Positions 35,963 to 43,561 of a stretch of DNA of 64,000 bases are shown in pieces. Position numbers and translations under genes: made by a program. Positions within the stretch are counted from its first letter, which is position 1, and every line of letters starts with the position of its first letter. The notes beneath the pieces are model-generated. The model ran no database searches. It saw only the letters and a program-made list of their open reading frames with translations, and had not been told where the DNA came from. The stretch is from positions 62,001 through 126,000 of the forward strand of contig NZ_JAILYN010000006.1 of NCBI RefSeq assembly GCF_019795155.1, read 5' to 3'. This DNA is from Marinobacterium arenosum. GTDB lineage: Bacteria > Pseudomonadota > Gammaproteobacteria > Pseudomonadales > Balneatricaceae.

Positions 35963-36727
35963 TCAGAGCGTCCGCTCGAATTCGTTACCGCCGTTATCCC
36001 GCAACCAGAGCCGGTGCGGGCCCTCGGTGCCCTCCAGGTCGAAGGTGAACACCGGGTTCTCGCTGACCGGCGGGAACAGTTCCATCCGGCTCAGCACGCT
36101 GCCCTGGCCATCGCGCAGTTCCAGCTGTTGCAGGAAAAATTCGGGAATGTTGTTGACCAGACCAGTGTCCATCGGGTGGATCACCTTGAACCGATAGCGA
36201 CTGGCACTGCCGGCCTGGAAACGGCGGCCGGCGATCTCGCCCAGGTGGCTCTCCCAGTAAGGATCGCTGTTGGCCATGCTCGGCGCGGTACAGCCGCCGC
36301 CGGCGGCATCGACGAAACCACTGCCGACATGCCAGACACCGTCCTGGGTCAAGACCGCAGCGCGCACCGGAGTGGCCTGCTGCACCTTGAAGCGCAACGA
36401 CAGCCGCGCTCGGCTGCCCGCCGCCGGATACCAGTTGAAGATCTGCTGGATCGGGTTCAGATCGGCCCAGGCGATCACCCGCTCGATACGGCCGGCCAGC
36501 GCGCTGGCATCCACCGTCAACGGCACCTGGGTCGGGTCCTCGGCGAAGGGCGGCAGTTCCACCAGCACCCGCTCGTCGAACCGGTAGGGCTGGTCGGCCA
36601 GGAAGATCTGCCGGTTGTACTCCCACATCACCGAGTCGAGCGGATCGCCCGCCGTCGGCTCCGCCGCCTCGCTCGGGACGCCGCTCAGCGCCAGGGCGAA
36701 GAGCAGCGCGTTACTCCATGCACGCAT
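35963..36727 (-). CDS. quinoprotein dehydrogenase-associated SoxYZ-like carrier protein
   Basis: 254 residues with a signal peptide. The N-terminal SoxY-like part includes a GGGCTAPS segment, which matches the swinging-arm cysteine motif of SoxY (GGCGG) but is internal; the C-terminal SoxZ-like part has FKVIHPMDTGL and ends in a beta-sandwich (VFTFDLEGTEGPHRLWLRDN). The fused SoxYZ-like family is found next to PQQ alcohol dehydrogenases. The Cys may carry an intermediate covalently. AGGAGG precedes the ATG. Confidence 0.92.
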   Translation of the reverse strand: MRAWSNALLFALALSGVPSEAAEPTAGDPLDSVMWEYNRQIFLADQPYRFDERVLVELPPFAEDPTQVPLTVDASALAGRIERVIAWADLNPIQQIFNWYPAAGSRARLSLRFKVQQATPVRAAVLTQDGVWHVGSGFVDAAGGGCTAPSMANSDPYWESHLGEIAGRRFQAGSASRYRFKVIHPMDTGLVNNIPEFFLQQLELRDGQGSVLSRMELFPPVSENPVFTFDLEGTEGPHRLWLRDNGGNEFERTL

Positions 36728-36751
36728 CGAAGCACCTCCTATTCCGTGGTG

Positions 36752-37663
36752 TTAAAGGGTCTCCTGATAGAGGCCCGGCTTCTCGTAAGTCAGCCCGTAC
36801 TGCCGGTAAATCTCGGCCATCTGGCCGCTACGTACCAGCCGGTCGACCACCTCCTCCACCGCGTAGCCCAGCTGGCGGTAGCTGTGCTTGACCGCCATGC
36901 CGATATCCCATTTCTGCTTGCCCATCATCGGAAAACCGTTCTCGCCGACCCGGTAACGGCCGTCACCGGCCCGGTGAAGCTGCCAGTCCACTTCGGCCCG
37001 CATCCCCATCACCGCATCGACCTCGCCACGGCGCATCGCCTCGAAGGCGGCCGGCAGGTTGCTGAAATGGTGGGTGTTGTCGCGCATCCGGCCGGCAAAG
37101 GCCGAGGTCAGGTAGAACGCCGGCAGACTGTCGATCTCGACGCCGACCGGGTGGTACTGGAACACCGCGACGGTGGAGACCTGATCGATCTTGCGGCTGT
37201 CGAACGCCACCCGCCAGCTCTCGCGCTGGTAGGGGCCGAACAGCACCACCATCTCGTTGACCAGCTCGCCGGTCGACTCGCGCTTGAAGGCGTACTGCCG
37301 GTCATAGGGCACTCGCATCATCACATCGGCCAGATTCTTGGGCGCCAGTGAGTTTTGCGGGTCCTTGTCCAGGTAGTGGCCCTTCCAGACGTTGTTGCGC
37401 AGGTCGTCCTCGAGGTTCTCGTCCGGGGTGATCCAGTGGACGTCCAGGGAGACACCGAGCGATTCGGCGATCCGCCGGCCGATCTCGATATCGACCCCGG
37501 CCGGCTGGCCATCTCGCAAGAAGGAGTACGGCGGAAAGTCACGGTAGACGCCGATGCGGAGGGTACCGGAGGCGATCACATCGTCGTAATAGCGTGCCTG
37601 TGCCTGCCCGGCGAATACCAGGCAGGCCACAAGAAACGCGGCAAACAGCTTACATCTCTTCAC
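36752..37663 (-). CDS. quinoprotein dehydrogenase-associated periplasmic binding protein (MxaJ/XoxJ-like)
   Basis: 303 residues with a signal peptide (FAAFLVACLVFAGQAQA). The type-2 periplasmic binding fold is clear in LRIGVYRDFPPYSFLRDGQP, AGVDIEIGRRIAESLG and GEVDAVMGMRAEVDW. MxaJ/XoxJ relatives associate with PQQ methanol or alcohol dehydrogenases and are thought to help activate them or load cofactor or metal. The start is GTG at 37663, overlapping the stop of the cytochrome gene by 14 bases, so the two are coupled. Confidence 0.92.
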   Translation of the reverse strand: MKRCKLFAAFLVACLVFAGQAQARYYDDVIASGTLRIGVYRDFPPYSFLRDGQPAGVDIEIGRRIAESLGVSLDVHWITPDENLEDDLRNNVWKGHYLDKDPQNSLAPKNLADVMMRVPYDRQYAFKRESTGELVNEMVVLFGPYQRESWRVAFDSRKIDQVSTVAVFQYHPVGVEIDSLPAFYLTSAFAGRMRDNTHHFSNLPAAFEAMRRGEVDAVMGMRAEVDWQLHRAGDGRYRVGENGFPMMGKQKWDIGMAVKHSYRQLGYAVEEVVDRLVRSGQMAEIYRQYGLTYEKPGLYQETL

Positions 37664-38093
37664 GACGAGACTCGATGTAGGTACGGATCGCCCAGAGCGC
37701 CTCCTGGCTCAGGTAGTCCGCCATCTTCGGCATATAGACCGCACCGTCGCGCACCGCGCCGTTGCGTACCCGGTACTGGTACCACTCGTCACCATCGAAA
37801 TCCGACGACAGCTCGCGCAGATCCGGCGCGATACCGCCTGAGATGGCTTCCAGACCGTGACAGCGGGCGCAGTTCTGGTTATAGGCGGAAGAGCCCACCT
37901 TCACCGCCAGCTCGTAATCCTTGTTCGGCTTGCGGTACGGATTTTCGTCCACCCACTCTTCACCCAGTGGCAGCAATCCCTGCGTATCCACCGCCTGAGG
38001 CGTCACATCGCCATGCGCCAGCACCTGACCGGACAGGGTCACACCCAGCAGTGCCGTCGCCGCGATACTAGAAAGGAATTTGTTGTTAGCCAT
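37650..38093 (-). CDS. pedF: cytochrome c550 PedF-like
   Basis: 147 residues with a signal peptide ending GQVLA. A single c-type heme site CARCH is at 75-79 with axial Met likely in YMPKMADYL. The pattern ADGGIAPDL-like (SGGIAPDLREL) and the MPKM motif match the c550 family paired with ExaA/PedE enzymes. It should accept electrons from the PQQ dehydrogenase in the periplasm and pass them to an oxidase. It is first in the operon pedF, binding protein, SoxYZ-like carrier, metallohydrolase. The ATG at 38093 is chosen; a GTG three codons upstream is possible. Confidence 0.93.
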   Translation of the reverse strand: MANNKFLSSIAATALLGVTLSGQVLAHGDVTPQAVDTQGLLPLGEEWVDENPYRKPNKDYELAVKVGSSAYNQNCARCHGLEAISGGIAPDLRELSSDFDGDEWYQYRVRNGAVRDGAVYMPKMADYLSQEALWAIRTYIESRREEM

Positions 38094-38241
38094 TACTGTC
38101 ACCCGTTGTTGCTTTATCTGTCGTTGTTATATCTGTGTCAGCTCGAAACGAGCTCAGTCCGAACTCGAAATCAGCGCCTCGCGGGGCCAGCCTGCGAGCA
38201 TGTAAATGATGATAGGCCGGCCCCCTTCAGCGCCGGAATCG

Positions 38242-38271
38242 TACTTTGGCGCTCAAAAGTTAATCCGTTGG
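38242..38271. promoter_or_regulatory. candidate operator: half-sites 22 bp apart upstream of pedF
   Basis: TACTTTGG (38242-38249) is followed exactly 22 bp later by TCCGTTGG (38264-38271; 6 of 8 match). The arrangement equals the better-conserved pairs near 38.97, 39.06 and 57.34 kb. It lies about 150-180 bp upstream of the pedF start. Confidence 0.4.
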
Positions 38272-38323
38272 TAGTAGGTTCTGAGTGGGTCTGCGGCTCC
38301 TGCGTGCAAACTTGCAGCCTTGT

Positions 38324-38357
38324 AGGGTGGGCACGTTTTTTGTGCCCACGCGGCACA
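38324..38357. repeat. dispersed hairpin repeat, copy 1
   Basis: GTGGGCAC and GTGCCCAC flank a T-rich loop, within a roughly 32-base element beginning TAGGGTGGGCAC. The same element occurs in the opposite orientation at 50049-50090. It is REP-like intergenic DNA. Confidence 0.85.
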
Positions 38358-38413
38358 CATTCAGTTGATGTAGATGATTCCCGCTAATCCACTATTCCGC
38401 GATGAGCCTAAAG

Positions 38414-38443
38414 AAATAAAAAACGGCCTCCGTCGGAGGCCGT
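38414..38443 (-). terminator. intrinsic terminator of the cupredoxin-like gene
   Basis: ACGGCCTCC and GGAGGCCGT form a perfect 9-bp stem with a 3-base loop. On the minus strand a TTTTTTATTT tract follows. It is 20 bases after the stop at 38463 and separates this gene from pedF. Confidence 0.93.
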
Positions 38444-38462
38444 ATAAAGACTGAGCCGCTGC

Positions 38463-38897
38463 TCAACGAACGTTGAATACACCGGTCATGCCCTTGTGCT
38501 CCAGCCCGTCCATGGCGAACTCGAAGCGGCCCGGCTTGACCGGCACGAAGTAGATCTCCGCCTCGGCGGCATCCTCGAACTCCAGCTCGGTCAGGCTGAC
38601 CGCCTTGATCTCCATGCCGCCGGCTTCCACCTTGCGCAGGTAGATGGCGGCGAAGAACTCCGGTGCCTGCAGCGCATATTCCTTCAGCCCGCTGGAGATG
38701 ATCGCCAGCTTGTAGGCCTTGCCGGTCTCCAACTGGTACTCCTTCTGCGACAGCGCATAGTCGGATTGTTCGTTGCCCATCACCAGGTCCGGCAGGGCGA
38801 TCGGCTTGCGGGTCAGGTCCCCCTGCGCCTGGGCCGGTGAGGCGAGTGCGATCAGGGATGCCAGGCCAGCGGCAGCCAGCGGTTTCAAAATAGCCAT
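38463..38897 (-). CDS. periplasmic cupredoxin-fold protein lacking type-1 copper ligands
   Basis: 144 residues with a signal peptide (AAAGLASLIALASPAQA). The C-terminal strand reads FEFAMDGLEHKGMTGVFNV, the cupredoxin pattern F-x-C-x4-H-x2-M with the copper Cys replaced by Met. There is no Cys in the protein, and the first His ligand region (SSGLKEYALQAP) has no His. A blue-copper site is therefore excluded; only His and Met of the loop remain. It has its own terminator and lies between pedF and the ABC genes, so a role in the quinoprotein system is inferred from position. AGAGG precedes the ATG at 38897. Confidence 0.85.
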   Translation of the reverse strand: MAILKPLAAAGLASLIALASPAQAQGDLTRKPIALPDLVMGNEQSDYALSQKEYQLETGKAYKLAIISSGLKEYALQAPEFFAAIYLRKVEAGGMEIKAVSLTELEFEDAAEAEIYFVPVKPGRFEFAMDGLEHKGMTGVFNVR

Positions 38898-38969
38898 CGG
38901 GAGCCTCTTTTCGTTATTTCTATAAAGACACCCCATCCATGCTAGAGCCCGACCGATTCGGGAAAATGC

Positions 38970-38999
38970 TACTTCGGAACGAATTCGCTGCTACTTTGC
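38970..38999. promoter_or_regulatory. candidate operator: TACTTCGG / TACTTTGC pair, 22-bp spacing
   Basis: TACTTCGG at 38970-38977 and TACTTTGC at 38992-38999 are direct repeats with 22-bp spacing, two helical turns. The pair starts 72 bp upstream of the cupredoxin-like gene, in a divergent promoter region. Confidence 0.5.
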
Positions 39000-39063
39000 G
39001 CCGGGAAAATTTCCCATTACGCCGGGCATCCCTCCCGCGACCGTCAAAATCGGTCCGATTTAC

Positions 39064-39093
39064 TACTTCGGTAGCAGCCGTTCAGTACTTTCT
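39064..39093. promoter_or_regulatory. candidate operator: TACTTCGG / TACTTTCT pair, 22-bp spacing
   Basis: TACTTCGG at 39064-39071 and TACTTTCT at 39086-39093 repeat the same half-site at exactly 22 bp. The pair ends 53 bp before the ATG of the ABC binding-protein gene, a suitable place for an activator. Confidence 0.5.
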
Positions 39094-39146
39094 TCATATT
39101 CCGCCCCGCGCCTCTTCGCGCCTAAGCTGGTCGAAAACAACATTGA

Positions 39147-40316
39147 ATGACGACTATGCTGCGCACACTGATCACCATCACCGCCCTCCTGCTGTCGAGC
39201 GTCGCCGCCCGGGCCAGCGAACCGCTGCAGATCGAGATCGGCTACCTGCACTACCAGCCCGAGCGTCCGCCGGCACTGTCCAATATCCTGCCGGAACCGG
39301 CCGATAGCGGCCTGCGTGGCGCCGAGCTAGCGATCGATGACAGCAACACCACCGGCCGTTTCCTGAAGCAGAGTTACCGCTTGCAGACGGTGCGGGCCGA
39401 CAGCCCGGACGAGGTACTGGCTGGCGCCCGCCAGCTGCAACAGCAGGGGGTCGAACTGTTCGTCGCCAACCTGCCGGCCGCCGAACTGCTCCGGCTGTCG
39501 GCGGCCCTGGGACCGCAGGCGCTGATCTTCAATGCCGGCAGCCAGGACGACAGCCTGCGCCGGCAGAGCTGCCCGACCAATGTGCTGCACACCGCGCCCA
39601 GCCGGGCGATGTTGACCGACGCCCTGGGCCAGTGGCTGAAGGCACGTCGTTTCGAGCGCTGGCTGCTGCTGGTCGGCAACCAGCCGGAAGACCAGCGCTA
39701 CGCCGAGGCGCTTGAGCGCGCCGCCCAGCGGTTCGGTGCCCGCATCGTGGCGCGCAAGGCCTGGAGTTTCGATACCGATCTGCGCCGTACCGCCCAGAAG
39801 GAGCTGCCATTGTTCACCCGTACCGACGACTACGACGTGGTACTGGTGGCCGACGAGCGCGGCGATTTCGGTGAATACGTGCTGTACAACAGCTGGCTGC
39901 CACGGCCGGTGGCCGGTACCCAGGGGCTGACGCCGGTGGCCTGGCACCGGGTGGTGGAGCAGTGGGGCGCGGCCCAGCTGCAGTCCCGCTTCGATGAAAT
40001 GGCTGGCCGCTGGATGACCGGCACCGACTACGCCGCCTGGGCGGCGGTACGCTCGATCGCCGAGGCGGCGATCCAGACCGGCGCCAACGATGCCGCCACG
40101 CTGGAGCACCATATCCGCTCGGACCGCTTCCAGCTGGCCGGCTTCAAGGGCCGCAAGCTCAGCTACCGCCGCTGGAACGGCCAGCTGCGCCAGCCGATCC
40201 CGCTGGTCCACCCGCGCGCACTGGTCTCCCAGTCCCCCCAGGAAGGCTTTCTGCACCCTGTCACCGAACTGGACACGCTGGGCTTCGACCAGCCGGAAGT
40301 CCACTGCAAGCTCTGA
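39147..40316 (+). CDS. PQQ-dependent-catabolism-associated ABC transporter substrate-binding protein
   Basis: 389 residues with a signal peptide (LITITALLLSSVAARA). The branched-chain amino-acid binding-protein fold is recognisable (LRGAELAIDDSNTTGRFL near 50-70; LFVANLPAAELLRLSAAL). Family members occur strictly beside PQQ alcohol dehydrogenases; ligand unknown. ATG at 39147 or, three codons on, 39156; neither has a strong ribosome site. It starts the operon of binding protein, beta-propeller, ATPase and permease. Confidence 0.9.
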   Translation: MTTMLRTLITITALLLSSVAARASEPLQIEIGYLHYQPERPPALSNILPEPADSGLRGAELAIDDSNTTGRFLKQSYRLQTVRADSPDEVLAGARQLQQQGVELFVANLPAAELLRLSAALGPQALIFNAGSQDDSLRRQSCPTNVLHTAPSRAMLTDALGQWLKARRFERWLLLVGNQPEDQRYAEALERAAQRFGARIVARKAWSFDTDLRRTAQKELPLFTRTDDYDVVLVADERGDFGEYVLYNSWLPRPVAGTQGLTPVAWHRVVEQWGAAQLQSRFDEMAGRWMTGTDYAAWAAVRSIAEAAIQTGANDAATLEHHIRSDRFQLAGFKGRKLSYRRWNGQLRQPIPLVHPRALVSQSPQEGFLHPVTELDTLGFDQPEVHCKL

Positions 40317-40325
40317 GGCTAACTT

Positions 40326-41324
40326 ATGAAGACAACAACCCTGCTGAAATCTCTGAGCCTGTCGCTGCTGGTTGCAGGCAGTGGCTTCGCGGCCACGGCG
40401 CTGTCCTCCACGGCAGTGGCCGCCACCGCGATCGTGTCCAACGAGAAGGACGACACCCTGTCGCTGATCGACCTGGACAGCCTGCAGGTCACCGAAACCC
40501 TGCCGGTGGGCCAGCGGCCGCGCGGCATCACCCTGTCGAAAGACCACAGCAAGCTCTACATCTGCGCGTCCGACTCCGACACCGTGCAGATCATGGACCT
40601 GAAGACCCGCCAGATCATCGCCGAACTGCCCTCCGGCGAGGACCCGGAGCAGTTCGCACTGCACCCCAACGACCGGCTGCTCTATATCGCCAACGAGGAT
40701 GATGCGCTGGTCACCGTGGTGGATACCGGCGACCGCAGCGTGGTCGCCCAGATCGACGTCGGCGTCGAGCCCGAGGGGATGGCGGTTAGCCCGGACGGCA
40801 AGTGGGCGGTCAACACCAGCGAGACCACCAACATGGTGCACTGGATCGACACCGAGACCCACCAGTTGGTCGACAACACCCTGGTCGACCAGCGGCCGCG
40901 CCATGTCGAGTTCAGTAAGGACGGCAACATTCTCTGGGCCTCGTCGGAGATCGGCGGCACGGTATCGGTAATCGACGTCGCCAGCCGCCAGATCCAGCAC
41001 AAGCTCAGTTTCAAGATCCGCGGCGTGCACCCCGACAAGGTGCAGCCGGTGGGGGTCAAACTGACCGACGACGGCCGCTACGCCTTTATCGCGCTGGGCC
41101 CGGCCAACCATGTCGCGGTGGTCGATGCGAAAACCTTCGAGGTGCTGGACTACCTGCTGGTCGGCCGCCGGGTCTGGCATATGGCGTTCAACGAAGATCA
41201 GTCACGGCTGCTGACCACCAACGGCGTCAGCGGCGATGTGTCGGTGATCGATGTCGACCAGCTGAAGGTCACCAAGTCGATCAAGGTCGGCCGCTACCCC
41301 TGGGGGGTGGTGGTGCTGCCCTGA
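40326..41324 (+). CDS. PQQ-dependent-catabolism-associated YVTN beta-propeller protein
   Basis: 332 residues with a signal peptide ending STAVAA. At least seven repeats of the YVTN type are present (SNEKDDTLSLIDLDSLQVTE, ICASDSDTVQIMDLKTRQII and so on), giving a seven-bladed propeller. No quinone or heme motif is present. The family co-occurs with the PQQ-associated ABC transporter, possibly binding its ligand or partner in the periplasm. GAGG precedes the ATG, 9 bases after the upstream stop. Confidence 0.92.
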   Translation: MKTTTLLKSLSLSLLVAGSGFAATALSSTAVAATAIVSNEKDDTLSLIDLDSLQVTETLPVGQRPRGITLSKDHSKLYICASDSDTVQIMDLKTRQIIAELPSGEDPEQFALHPNDRLLYIANEDDALVTVVDTGDRSVVAQIDVGVEPEGMAVSPDGKWAVNTSETTNMVHWIDTETHQLVDNTLVDQRPRHVEFSKDGNILWASSEIGGTVSVIDVASRQIQHKLSFKIRGVHPDKVQPVGVKLTDDGRYAFIALGPANHVAVVDAKTFEVLDYLLVGRRVWHMAFNEDQSRLLTTNGVSGDVSVIDVDQLKVTKSIKVGRYPWGVVVLP

Positions 41325-41352
41325 CGTCGACCAAATCCACGCGAGGTTTCCT

Positions 41353-42102
41353 ATGAGCATTCGAGTCAGCGAGCTGTCGTTCCATTACGGGCCGCGTCCG
41401 GCGCTGGAATCGGTCAGCTTCCAGCTGGCGGCGGGCCGCTTCAACGCCCTGCTCGGGCCGAACGGCGCCGGCAAGAGCACCCTGTTCGCGCTGCTGACCC
41501 GGCTCTACGCACTGCAGCGGGGTGAGATCGAGATCAACGGTCACAGCCTGCGCCGCCACCCCGCCCGGCTGATGCGTCAGCTCGGCGTGGTGTTCCAGCA
41601 GAGCAGCCTGGACCTGGATCTCAGCGTCGCCCAGAACCTGCGCTACCACGCCAGCCTGCACGGCCTGGCGGGCGCCGCGCTGCAGCGCCGGATCGAACAG
41701 GAGCTGGCTCGGATGGACCTGCTGGAACGGCTCGACGACAAGGTCCGTAACCTGAACGGCGGCCACCGCCGCCGGCTGGAGATCGCCCGGGCATTGCTGC
41801 ACCAGCCGAGCGTGCTGCTGCTGGACGAGCCGACAGTCGGCCTCGATCCGCAGACTCGCCGGTCGCTCAACCGCCATGTACGCCAACTGTGCGGCGAGCG
41901 CCAACTGACCGTACTCTGGGCCACCCACCTGATTGAGGAGATAGAACCAGAAGACCCGGTACTGCTGCTGCATCGCGGCCGGCTGCGGGCCGATGCGCCC
42001 GGCGCGGCGATCTGTGCCGCCAACCAGGTGAACAGCCTGGCCGAGGCGTTCGACAAGCTGACCGGGCCAGAAGAAGCCGGCCAGCGGGAGCAAGTCGCAT
42101 GA
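41353..42102 (+). CDS. ABC transporter ATP-binding protein, PQQ alcohol dehydrogenase system
   Basis: 249 residues. Walker A is GPNGAGKST, the signature LNGGHRRRLEIARAL departs from LSGGQ (Asn for Ser, His for Gln) as is normal in the ABC-2 subfamily relatives, Walker B is VLLLDEPTVGLD, and the switch His is in WATHLIEE. It powers the permease encoded next. Its stop overlaps the permease start (ATGA, 42099-42102), a sign of coupled synthesis. Confidence 0.95.
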   Translation: MSIRVSELSFHYGPRPALESVSFQLAAGRFNALLGPNGAGKSTLFALLTRLYALQRGEIEINGHSLRRHPARLMRQLGVVFQQSSLDLDLSVAQNLRYHASLHGLAGAALQRRIEQELARMDLLERLDDKVRNLNGGHRRRLEIARALLHQPSVLLLDEPTVGLDPQTRRSLNRHVRQLCGERQLTVLWATHLIEEIEPEDPVLLLHRGRLRADAPGAAICAANQVNSLAEAFDKLTGPEEAGQREQVA

Positions 42103-42884
42103 ACAGCTACTGGTTCGGCTTTCGCGGCATTCTCGGCCGCGAGTTTCTGCGCTTCATCAGCCAGCGCAGCCGCTTCCTCAGCGCGCTGGTGCGGCCGCTG
42201 TTGTGGCTGCTGGTGTTCGCCGCCGGCTTTCGCGCCGCGCTCGGCATCGCCATCATTGCGCCCTACGAGACCTACATCACCTACGAGGTCTATATCGCGC
42301 CTGGGTTGTGCTGCATGATCCTGCTGTTCAACGGCATGCAGAGCAGCCTGGGGATGGTCTACGACCGCGAGATGGGCAGTATGCGGGTGCTGCTGATGAG
42401 CCCGCTGCCACGGCCGTTCCTGCTGATCTGCAAATTGCTGGCGATCGCACTGATCTCGCTGGCCCAGGTCTACGCCTTCCTGGCGATCGCCCGGCCGGTC
42501 GGCGTCGAGCCGCCGCCGCTGGGCTACCTGACGGTGCTGCCGGCGCTGGTGCTGGTGGCGCTGATGCTCGGCGCGCTGGGGCTACTGATCTCCAGCCGGA
42601 TACGCCAGCTGGAGAATTTCGCCGGGGTGATGAACTTCGTGATCTTCCCGATGTTCTTCCTCAGCTCGGCGCTCTATCCGCTGTGGAAGATGCGGGAGGC
42701 CAGCGAGTGGCTCTACTGGCTCTGCCTGGCCAACCCGTTCAGCCACGCGGTGGAGCTGGTCCGCTTCGCGCTCTACCAGCAGCTCAACCTGCCGGCACTG
42801 GCGATCACCGCCGGCTGCACGCTGGCGTTCAGCCTGCTGGCGGTGGCCGGTTTCAGTCCACAGCGGGCCGCCCGCGCCCGCTGA
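42099..42884 (+). CDS. pedC: ABC-2 type permease, PedC-like
   Basis: 261 residues with about six membrane segments, e.g. LVRPLLWLLVFAAGFRAALG, MILLFNGMQSSLGMVYDREM (the conserved ABC-2 coupling region) and FVIFPMFFLSSALYPLWKM. The family is found with PQQ-dependent alcohol or phenylethanol catabolism (PedC). ABC-2 permeases normally export, which is at odds with a substrate-binding protein in the same operon; the transported molecule is unknown. It ends 3 bases from the convergent MscS-like gene. Confidence 0.93.
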   Translation: MNSYWFGFRGILGREFLRFISQRSRFLSALVRPLLWLLVFAAGFRAALGIAIIAPYETYITYEVYIAPGLCCMILLFNGMQSSLGMVYDREMGSMRVLLMSPLPRPFLLICKLLAIALISLAQVYAFLAIARPVGVEPPPLGYLTVLPALVLVALMLGALGLLISSRIRQLENFAGVMNFVIFPMFFLSSALYPLWKMREASEWLYWLCLANPFSHAVELVRFALYQQLNLPALAITAGCTLAFSLLAVAGFSPQRAARAR

Positions 42885-42887
42885 GCG

Positions 42888-43412
42888 TCAACTGATCGGA
42901 TCGATCGGCTGCCCCGCCGCCGGCTTGTCGTCGCGACTCTTGCGCACCGGCTTCTGCAGCATCAGGTTGTTGGGATAGTGCACCATATCGCCGCCGTCGG
43001 TCTCGATATGGACATGGAACAGGCCGATCTCGGTGATCGTGCCGACTATCGGAAAATCCTTGTCGACCACCTCGATCCGGTCGCCGATCCGGTAGGGGAA
43101 CACGAAAAAGATGATGATGCTGGAGGTGATATTACTCAGCAGCGACCACTGGGCGAACATCGCCACGCCGATCACCGCGAACGCCGAGGTGAAAAAGATC
43201 AGCAGCTGCGAATAGTCGACGCCCCAGATCAGGCAGAGCGCCGCCACCGCCACCAGCGCCACCAGCACCGAAAAAAACTTGCGCACCACCAGCAGCCGCA
43301 CCCTCGGTACCGCACGGCGATTGGCCGCCCGCTCCACCATCCGCGCTATCAGCGGCCATACCACGGCGACGCTCATAACCACCGCGCCGGTCAACAGTGC
43401 CTGACTGTACAT
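42888..43412 (-). CDS. small MscS-family mechanosensitive channel
   Basis: 174 residues. An N-terminal hydrophobic segment and a helix near 40-60 are followed by the pore-lining TM3 region (LLIFFTSAFAVIGVAMFAQW) and the MscS beta domain (FPYRIGDRIEVVDKDFPIVG, TITEIGLFHVHIET, YPNNLMLQKPVRK). It is shorter than E. coli MscS (286) because the C-terminal vestibule is largely missing, as in other minimal relatives. It should release osmolytes upon hypoosmotic shock. GGAG precedes the ATG. Confidence 0.92.
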   Translation of the reverse strand: MYSQALLTGAVVMSVAVVWPLIARMVERAANRRAVPRVRLLVVRKFFSVLVALVAVAALCLIWGVDYSQLLIFFTSAFAVIGVAMFAQWSLLSNITSSIIIFFVFPYRIGDRIEVVDKDFPIVGTITEIGLFHVHIETDGGDMVHYPNNLMLQKPVRKSRDDKPAAGQPIDPIS

Positions 43413-43493
43413 TCGCTTCTCTCCTTACCCGCAGCTCCAAGCCCGGAGTCCTGCCTCCGAGATCGCAATCATACGCAATTATTGCAGATCATC

Positions 43494-43526
43494 GACAGCG
43501 GTTATGCATGGACAGCGGTTGTGCAT
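43494..43526. repeat. 17-bp tandem direct repeat before the HDOD gene
   Basis: GACAGCGGTTATGCAT (43494-43509) and GACAGCGGTTGTGCAT (43511-43526) are direct repeats, period 17 bp, one mismatch. They lie 35-68 bases before the HDOD start, so they could bind a regulator or be a local duplication. Confidence 0.85.
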
Positions 43527-43561
43527 AGAATGGCTGAAAGCACTGCCATGAATCGAGCCCG

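Larger units (their letters stand above)
38094..38462. other. intergenic region upstream of pedF with repeats, operator candidate and terminator
   Basis: A 369-bp gap without a gene. From left to right it holds the pedF promoter area, a paired half-site at 38242-38271, a dispersed hairpin repeat at 38324-38357, and the terminator of the cupredoxin-like gene at 38414-38443. Confidence 0.7.
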
